Assembly: GCA_003509235.1 (NCBI GenBank)
Contig: DONH01000312.1
Location: forward strand, 1 to 7,077
Reading direction: 5' to 3'
DNA from: Planctomycetaceae bacterium
GTDB lineage: Bacteria > Planctomycetota > Planctomycetia > Pirellulales > UBA1268
Length of the DNA: 7,077 bases
Under the pieces are notes generated by a model, which saw only the letters and a list, made by a program, of their open reading frames with translations, was not told where the DNA came from and ran no database searches. Numbering within the stretch: the first letter of the stretch is position 1; each line of letters opens with the position of its first letter. Positions 1-4,623 of the stretch are shown here, in pieces. The position numbers were made by a program, and so were the translations under genes.

Positions 1-1
1 C

Positions 2-112
2 GGCCGAACTTATAAATCCAACCTTCACTGGCTTGATGCAGAAAAAGAGCTACAAGGCACCGTGAAAGCCAGCTCCTCAGCAGAGTGGTGGAAGCGACTC
101 CTCGTCCAATAA
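2..112 (+). CDS. C-terminal end of an unrecognised protein (partial)
   Basis: An open frame runs from the left edge to a TAA at 110-112 and gives 36 residues, beginning GRTYKSNLHWLDAEKEL and ending EWWKRLLVQ. The mix of charged and aromatic residues looks like the tail of a folded protein, not chance translation, and it lies on the same strand as the sulfatase that follows. Only the tail is in the window, so I cannot name a family. The frame overlaps the start of the longest possible sulfatase reading frame at 85, which is one reason to place the sulfatase start further downstream. Confidence is moderate because 36 codons is short. Confidence 0.5.
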   Translation, partial: GRTYKSNLHWLDAEKELQGTVKASSSAEWWKRLLVQ

Positions 113-122
113 AAAGAGCGAT

Positions 123-168
123 AGATCACATCACCGAAACTACCCCGTGCGGACTGATCAGATCACAT
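123..168. repeat. 9-bp direct repeat upstream of the sulfatase gene
   Basis: The sequence AGATCACAT occurs at 123-131 and again at 160-168, in the 104-nt gap between the upstream stop codon and the sulfatase start. The copies are 37 nt apart start to start. They could be a paired binding site for a regulator of the sulfatase, but a single 9-bp match in an A/T-rich gap may be chance. I see no convincing -35/-10 pair here. Confidence 0.2.
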
Positions 169-204
169 GTAAGATACTGGGCATACCCATACGTTGCTTT
201 AAGT

Positions 205-209
205 AAGGA
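205..209 (+). promoter_or_regulatory. Ribosome binding site deciding the sulfatase start
   Basis: AAGGA lies 7 nt before the ATG at 217. That ATG is followed at once by a signal peptide. The in-frame start at 85 would add 44 residues, lacks such a site, and overlaps the upstream coding end. Confidence 0.65.
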
Positions 210-216
210 TGAATCA

Positions 217-1797
217 ATGAAGTCATTTGTATCCCCTTTTGCTGAATTACTCTGTCTGGTGGCAGCACTCGCAGGGTTCGCTACAGCCCCAACACACGCT
301 GCTGAAACAACAACACCAAATATCATTGTGATCATGGGTGATGATGTCGGCTACGGAGACGTCTCCTGCAATGGGGCAACAGCAATCACAACACCGAATA
401 TTGATGCTCTTGCTGAACAAGGCCTTCGATTCACCAGTGGATACTGCTCAGCTTCAACGTGCACACCGACTCGGTACTCTTTCTTAACTGGAAACTATGC
501 CTTTCGTAAAAAAGGAACGGGCATTGCTGCCCCAACTGCTCCAGCGATCATCCAACCTGGAACAGCCACGATTGCTTCATTGCTTCGTGATGCTGGCTAC
601 AACACTGCTGTTATTGGCAAATGGCATCTTGGCTTAGGCGGACCAAATGGCCCCGATTGGAACGGCGAACTCAACCCAGGTCCACTCGAGATTGGCTTTG
701 ACACATGCTTCCTTTTGCCAACAACGAATGATCGGGTACCACAAGTATTTGTCGAAGACCACCACGTCAAAAACCTTGTCCCCGATGATCCACTTTGGGT
801 TGGTAAAAAAAATCCATCGCCAGACCTACCAACGGGTGTGTCTGCACGCGACACGCTTAAAATGGATTGGTCGCACGGACACAACCAGACAATACACAAC
901 GGCATCAGTCGAATCGGCTTTTACACAGGGGGAAATGCTGCCAGGTTTCGGGACGAGGACCTTGCGGACACATGGGTCAAGCAAAGCAAAAAATTCATTC
1001 AAAAAGATCGACCGAAAGGCCAGCCGTTTTTTCTGTTTTTTGCAGCACACGAATGTCATGTTCCTCGAATCGTCCACGAGCGTTTTCAGGGAACGTCACA
1101 ACTTGGGCCCCGAGGTGACGCCATCCTCGAACTTGATTGGTGCATCGGTGAATTGACACAAACGCTGGCAGATGAAGGACTCACGAATGACACACTGATT
1201 GTATTTTGTAGCGACAACGGACCAGTCCTTGATGACGGCTACAAAGATCAGGCCATAGAAAAAAATGGCTCTCATCATGCGGCCGGCCCGTACTCAGGAG
1301 GCAAATACAGTGTCTACGAGGGAGGAACAAGAACTCCTTTCATTACGTGCTGGCCCGGTACTATCAAGCCTGGCGTTTCAGATGAAATGGTGTGTACGAT
1401 CGATCTGGCAACAAGCCTCAATCACATTGTCGACCATCACATTCACGATAACGACTGTCTCGATAGTCTAGATGTCAGTGATGCACTCCTTGGAAAAGCA
1501 GGAGCTGAGGGACGAGATCACCTCATTCAACAGGACAACGGGAATAACGGAAACTACGGAATACGAGTTGGCAACTGGAAATTGCAGCGACACGAACGTG
1601 GTAAAGCACGCAATGTCGTCGTTGAACAGGAACTTGCAAACACGACGGTTCCGAAATACCAGCTTTTTGATCTCGATGCTGATCCATCAGAGAAGAACAA
1701 TCTCTACGAAACAGAAACAGAGAAGGCTAATACTCTTACAAAACAACTGCAGGAAGCAATTGATAACGGACGTACGCGACCAACTGGTCATTACTAA
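217..1797 (+). CDS. Secreted S1-family sulfatase (arylsulfatase-like, formylglycine-dependent)
   Basis: Sulfate-ester hydrolase of the alkaline phosphatase-like superfamily, 526 residues, a usual length for S1 sulfatases. Residues 1-29 form a signal peptide (hydrophobic core about 8-24, THA-A near the cleavage site), so it acts in the periplasm or outside. Visible active-site parts: metal ligands D42-D43; the activation motif CTPTR at 82-86 in TCTPTRYSFLTGNY, where C82 would be oxidised to formylglycine; GKWHLG at 134-139 (K135, H137); H278 in AHECHVPR; CSDNGP at 331-336 (D333, N334); and K363 in SGGKYSVYEGGTRTPF. The C-terminus carries the family's YQLFDLDADPSEKNNL segment. No key residue is missing. 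The Cys-type motif implies a maturation enzyme, which is not in this window. The beta-propeller gene follows 79 nt later on the same strand. The natural substrate cannot be read from the sequence; sulfated polysaccharide is likely by analogy. Confidence 0.95.
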   Translation: MKSFVSPFAELLCLVAALAGFATAPTHAAETTTPNIIVIMGDDVGYGDVSCNGATAITTPNIDALAEQGLRFTSGYCSASTCTPTRYSFLTGNYAFRKKGTGIAAPTAPAIIQPGTATIASLLRDAGYNTAVIGKWHLGLGGPNGPDWNGELNPGPLEIGFDTCFLLPTTNDRVPQVFVEDHHVKNLVPDDPLWVGKKNPSPDLPTGVSARDTLKMDWSHGHNQTIHNGISRIGFYTGGNAARFRDEDLADTWVKQSKKFIQKDRPKGQPFFLFFAAHECHVPRIVHERFQGTSQLGPRGDAILELDWCIGELTQTLADEGLTNDTLIVFCSDNGPVLDDGYKDQAIEKNGSHHAAGPYSGGKYSVYEGGTRTPFITCWPGTIKPGVSDEMVCTIDLATSLNHIVDHHIHDNDCLDSLDVSDALLGKAGAEGRDHLIQQDNGNNGNYGIRVGNWKLQRHERGKARNVVVEQELANTTVPKYQLFDLDADPSEKNNLYETETEKANTLTKQLQEAIDNGRTRPTGHY

Positions 1798-1810
1798 CGA
1801 ACCAGATCTA

Positions 1811-1831
1811 TAGCATCACAACGAAATGCTA
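1811..1831 (+). other. Small hairpin between sulfatase and propeller genes
   Basis: TAGCAT (1811-1816) and ATGCTA (1826-1831) are perfect 6-bp arms around a 9-nt loop, just after the sulfatase stop. The following bases are pyrimidine-rich but hold no clean T run, so a full intrinsic terminator is not supported. It could be a weak attenuator or an mRNA 3'-end stabiliser that separates expression of the two genes. It may also be chance. Confidence 0.22.
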
Positions 1832-1876
1832 CTTCTTATGCCTTTTACTACTTCTAACCTTTAGCCAAGACGACCA

Positions 1877-3136
1877 ATGAAGCTTCATGTTTTCTTCCTG
1901 ATGTTCCTCACATGGAGCTTGTCTGCACAGTGTGCTGAACTTGGAGTTGTGTCTCCTGATCAATGGCCTCGTTTCCGTGGACCTGACGGCACAGGAAAAG
2001 TGACAACTGAAACACTCCCTGCATCATGGACTACTGAAGACTGGACGTGGCAAGCTGATCTGCCAGGGGTAGGGCATTCTTCTCCCGTCGTATGGAATGA
2101 AAAAATCTACCTGACGTCTGCCGATGAAGAAAGCAAAATCCGCCATTTGTTTTGCCACGATTTGCACACCGGTAAACTCGTGTGGAGTCGTGATTTTCCA
2201 GGTGCCATAGAACGCCATCACAAGCAAAACAGCTCTGCATCCAGCACGGTAGCGGCCGATTCTCACGGCATCTATTGGCTGTGGGGTACGAGCCAGAACG
2301 TTCGGCTTGAAGCCCTGACTCATGACGGAAAGGTACGATGGAGCGTTGACCTTGGCCCATACATAGGCCAGCACGGGTTCGGTGGTTCACCCGTGGTCTG
2401 GGAAAACGTTGTCATTGTCCCGCTCGAGCAGAACACTGAGGGGACTATCGTCGGAATTGATGCCAGCACAGGAAAGGTCCGATGGAAGCTACCACGTGAC
2501 GGTGCCGAAAAGGCGGCTTACTCCACACCACTTGTTCTGGCAGATACAGGGAGCGAACCATGCGTTATCTGCACCAGTAAAGCACATGGCATATATGCAA
2601 TTGATCCTCGAACAGGTGCCGTCCTCTGGGAAAATAAATGCTTTCCTCTACGAACCGTCTCCTCGCCCATCTGTGCTGGAAATTTATTGATAGGCACCTG
2701 TGGTAGTGGTGGTGGCGGAAGTAACCTTCTTGTTGCCTTCAAACCTCCTTCAACAAAGAACGACACTGGTGAGATTGTTTATGAAGTACCTCGGAGTACA
2801 GCACCTTATGTTCCAACACCGCTGTTTTCTGAAGGCCGTCTCTACCTCTGGGGAGACAAAGGAGTCGTCACCTGTATCCACGCGGCACGTGGAAAAATCA
2901 TATGGAAGGAACGCGTTGGCGGCAACTTTTCCTCATCACCAATACTAATTGGAAATGAGATCCTTAATATTTCGAGTGATGGAGAAATGGTGACTCTTGT
3001 GGATAGTGATGAATTTCGGGTTCTAGGCAGACGTGACATTGGCGAAGAATGTCGAGCAACTCCAGCCATTGCTGAAGGATTTATGGTCGTCAGAGCAAAA
3101 AGTAAACTTTTTTGCCTCAAGATTTCAAAGTCGTAG
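1877..3136 (+). CDS. Secreted PQQ-like (PQQ-binding-like) beta-propeller repeat protein
   Basis: 419 residues, with a signal peptide at about 1-20 (FFLMFLTWSLSAQCA) and then the motif WPRFRGPDGTG at 30-40 that opens many planctomycete propeller proteins. The blade-closing motif TG-x-x-x-W recurs: HTGKLVW (W103), HDGKVRW (W155), STGKVRW (W203), RTGAVLW (W251), a degenerate TGEIVYE (Y302 in place of Trp), and ARGKIIW (W343). The spacing is about 41-52 residues, so roughly seven blades are expected, with an irregular last one near 375-395. A glycine-rich loop, GSGGGGS at 276-282, lies between blades. I see no dehydrogenase-type partner domain or heme motif, so this looks like the WD40/PQQ-like scaffold class, not a quinoprotein enzyme; ligand and role are unknown. 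The ATG at 1877 has only a weak upstream ribosome site. The sulfatase lies 79 nt upstream and co-transcription is plausible. C19 does not form a proper lipobox because Q18 precedes it. Confidence 0.9.
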   Translation: MKLHVFFLMFLTWSLSAQCAELGVVSPDQWPRFRGPDGTGKVTTETLPASWTTEDWTWQADLPGVGHSSPVVWNEKIYLTSADEESKIRHLFCHDLHTGKLVWSRDFPGAIERHHKQNSSASSTVAADSHGIYWLWGTSQNVRLEALTHDGKVRWSVDLGPYIGQHGFGGSPVVWENVVIVPLEQNTEGTIVGIDASTGKVRWKLPRDGAEKAAYSTPLVLADTGSEPCVICTSKAHGIYAIDPRTGAVLWENKCFPLRTVSSPICAGNLLIGTCGSGGGGSNLLVAFKPPSTKNDTGEIVYEVPRSTAPYVPTPLFSEGRLYLWGDKGVVTCIHAARGKIIWKERVGGNFSSSPILIGNEILNISSDGEMVTLVDSDEFRVLGRRDIGEECRATPAIAEGFMVVRAKSKLFCLKISKS

Positions 3137-3147
3137 TTTCCCCTGCT

Positions 3148-3315
3148 TTACTCAAAGCAATCTGCTTGTAAACCATCCTGTTCAACGACTTCTCGGATGG
3201 CATCGACCGGATTGTCTTCGTCCGTAGGCTGCCGTAGATCGTCCCACAAAGAAGGACCAACGGACGCATAAAACATCTCAAAAACGTCTAACTCATCTTT
3301 GTTTTGCGATGACAT
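3148..3315 (-). CDS. Probable small acidic protein, unrecognised
   Basis: A 55-residue frame from ATG at 3315 (minus strand) to TAA at 3148. The protein has 15 Asp/Glu against 3 Lys/Arg, and two segments that could be amphipathic helices (about 8-17 and 36-47), joined by a Trp-containing stretch GPSLWDDLRQP at 20-30. It has no signal peptide, unlike its large neighbours, so a cytoplasmic role is likely. A GGAAG ribosome-site-like sequence (3321-3325) sits 5 nt before the ATG. An in-frame GTG at 3405 would add 30 residues with five Cys (CSC, C10, then CHNC), but the two dyads at 3329-3358 fit the shorter form with an upstream control region. It is the last gene after the esterase, 113 nt downstream, and its end faces the propeller gene across 11 nt. 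I recognise no family. The composition looks protein-like, but a spurious frame cannot be excluded. Confidence 0.5.
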   Translation of the reverse strand: MSSQNKDELDVFEMFYASVGPSLWDDLRQPTDEDNPVDAIREVVEQDGLQADCFE

Positions 3316-3328
3316 GACAACTTCCAGA

Positions 3329-3341
3329 GTGTTAGTAACAC
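3329..3341. promoter_or_regulatory. Perfect inverted repeat, possible operator (proximal)
   Basis: GTGTTA-G-TAACAC is a perfect dyad of 6-bp arms around one central base, 13 nt upstream of the small gene's ATG at 3315 and just before its ribosome site. As DNA it could bind a dimeric regulator; as RNA it could form only a short hairpin. A single dyad of this size is expected once or twice by chance in 7 kb, so the case rests on its pairing with the neighbouring dyad. Confidence 0.3.
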
Positions 3342-3346
3342 CATTT

Positions 3347-3358
3347 CCACAATTGTGG
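3347..3358. promoter_or_regulatory. Perfect 12-bp palindrome, possible operator (distal)
   Basis: CCACAATTGTGG is a perfect palindrome 5 nt from the dyad at 3329-3341, with centres about 17.5 bp apart. Both lie in the 113-nt gap between the esterase stop and the small gene's ATG. The arms differ (GTGTTA against CCACAA), so they are not two copies of one site. If the small gene began at the GTG at 3405, both would be inside coding sequence. Confidence 0.3.
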
Positions 3359-3428
3359 CAGGACGCTACGCCGAAGCAAGTGATCGCGCAAGAGCAAAAA
3401 TACACTGGAATTCAGCCCTTTTTCAACG

Positions 3429-4544
3429 CTACTCACTGTCTCCACGAAGGACGCGATCAAAGAATTTCTGCATTGCTGGCACTGTTTCAGATGCATGCTG
3501 CCGAAAAACACCATGCCCAGCACCATCGATCCGCAGGTAGGTCACGTCCTGAGACTTTTTTGCCTGAAAAAGAGCATGAAGATCATCACTCTGCTGAACA
3601 GGCACTGTTGTGTCCGCAGTACCATGCACCATGAAAAACGGGGGTAAAGAACGTGTCACATGCGTAACTGGTGAAGCCAACTCCATAGCCCGTTCTGTAT
3701 CCTCCTCACCAAAGAGTGCTGCAGCGCGGCCGCCACCACTCCGAACTTCTTCTCCCCACAAACGAAAGTTAGTCGGCGTTGCAGAACAGCAAACCGCCTG
3801 AACAGCACTTGAGTATTTACGATGTGGGCCATCGCCCTCTAGTTTATCTTGCATCGCTGAGAGACCGAGCATCGCCACGAGGTGTGCACCTGCCGAATTC
3901 CCATACGCACCAAAGTTATTAACATCAATTGAAAACTCTTCTGCATGGGCGCGTAACCATCGAACCGCACACTTACAGTCGGCAATGCAGTCAAGAATCG
4001 TACCCTCATCGACTAAACGGTAGTTAATTGAAGCACATACGTACCCACGAGAGGCATACTCGAGTGGATATTCTCGAAAAACTCCTGAAGCCTTATCTCC
4101 GTTACGCCACCCTCCACCATGGATAAAAATAATAACCGGACTCAACTCATCCTCGCGATTCTTTGGAAACACGAGATCTAGTTTCCATTTTTCATTGCCT
4201 TCTCGATAAGCGACGTTCTCTCGGAGTTCAACATTGTCTGCTACAGAGGAACTTCCCGCCGATGCTCCCTGGCCCCTTGCTTCACGCAATCTCTTGAACA
4301 GCTGCGACAGCTCATCTTTATCAATCAACCCATTCGAGTCCTGGTCAATCCGGTCAAAATTCGCAAGCATTCGCCCCTTTGCCTCACTGCGACTGATTGC
4401 TCCATCGTCATCCTCATCCATCTGCTTAAGAGCCCACAGCATGCCCTTCGGTTGCTGTGCAACAGCTGTCTGATTTTGGCTGATGAAGCCAACCGCAAAA
4501 CAGAACACGACGGCTACAAAAATAAAAAGACTGCCCTGTTTCAC
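3429..4544 (-). CDS. Secreted alpha/beta-hydrolase (esterase/lipase family) with N-terminal EF-hand pair
   Basis: 371 residues. A signal peptide (about 1-29, LFIFVAVVFCFAVGF core, ending AVAQQ) is followed by two EF-hand calcium loops: 43-54 (D43, D45, D47, G48, I50, E54) and 67-78 (D67, D69, N71, G72, I74, E78). A Ser/Ala/Gly-rich linker (about 91-102) leads to an esterase domain of the hormone-sensitive-lipase/acetyl-esterase type. That domain has the oxyanion motif HGGGW at 142-146, nucleophile S217 in GNSAG, probable acid D311 in HGTADTTVP, and H344 in GAGHG. The catalytic set is complete. It probably cleaves acyl esters outside the cytoplasm, with calcium stabilising or anchoring the N-terminus; the substrate is unknown. 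Residues 185-192 (DCIADCKC) hold three Cys around the DCK..VRWLR segment common in the family. The start is GTG, chosen because of a strong ribosome site. The beta-helix gene ends 79 nt upstream on the same strand. Confidence 0.92.
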   Translation of the reverse strand: MKQGSLFIFVAVVFCFAVGFISQNQTAVAQQPKGMLWALKQMDEDDDGAISRSEAKGRMLANFDRIDQDSNGLIDKDELSQLFKRLREARGQGASAGSSSVADNVELRENVAYREGNEKWKLDLVFPKNREDELSPVIIFIHGGGWRNGDKASGVFREYPLEYASRGYVCASINYRLVDEGTILDCIADCKCAVRWLRAHAEEFSIDVNNFGAYGNSAGAHLVAMLGLSAMQDKLEGDGPHRKYSSAVQAVCCSATPTNFRLWGEEVRSGGGRAAALFGEEDTERAMELASPVTHVTRSLPPFFMVHGTADTTVPVQQSDDLHALFQAKKSQDVTYLRIDGAGHGVFRQHASETVPAMQKFFDRVLRGDSE

Positions 4545-4552
4545 AATTCCAT

Positions 4553-4558
4553 CTCCTT
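4553..4558 (-). promoter_or_regulatory. Strong ribosome binding site deciding a GTG start
   Basis: On the minus strand AAGGAG (4558-4553) lies 8 nt before the GTG at 4544, the best Shine-Dalgarno match in the window. An ATG at 4552-4550 touches the site, is out of frame, and reaches TGA after three codons, so it cannot be the start. Confidence 0.7.
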
Positions 4559-4623
4559 AAACAAACCAAAAAAAGATCCCCAAGAAGCACACCGTATCAC
4601 AGAACGACGCTTTATGAAATTAT

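Noticed and set aside
85..216. N-terminal extension of the sulfatase to an ATG at 85
   Set aside because: It would put 44 non-secretory residues before a clear signal peptide, overlaps the end of the upstream gene, and lacks the ribosome site that ATG 217 has.
647..1156. 169-codon alternate-frame ORF inside the sulfatase gene
   Set aside because: It lies wholly within the sulfatase frame, which shows all family motifs; its translation has no recognisable domain.
1896..1936. Possible lipoprotein signal in the propeller protein (C19)
   Set aside because: The residue before C19 is Gln, which does not fit the lipobox; ordinary signal peptidase cleavage nearby is more likely.
2024..2390. Two antisense ORFs of about 116-119 codons inside the propeller gene
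   Set aside because: They mirror a clearly coding region, overlap each other in different frames, and show no domain features.
3299..3634. Plus-strand ORF across the end of the esterase and the small gene
   Set aside because: Most of it is antisense to the esterase C-terminus with its catalytic His region, and the protein is His/Gln-rich without domain-like pattern.
4541..4552. Four-codon ATG-GAA-TTG-TGA frame overlapping the esterase GTG start
   Set aside because: The ATG touches the Shine-Dalgarno sequence, too close for initiation, so it is most likely incidental.
4545..4623. Possible terminator or promoter in the beta-helix/esterase gap (T run near 4568-4574)
   Set aside because: The minus-strand T run is not preceded by a stable GC stem, and I found no well-spaced -35/-10 pair.
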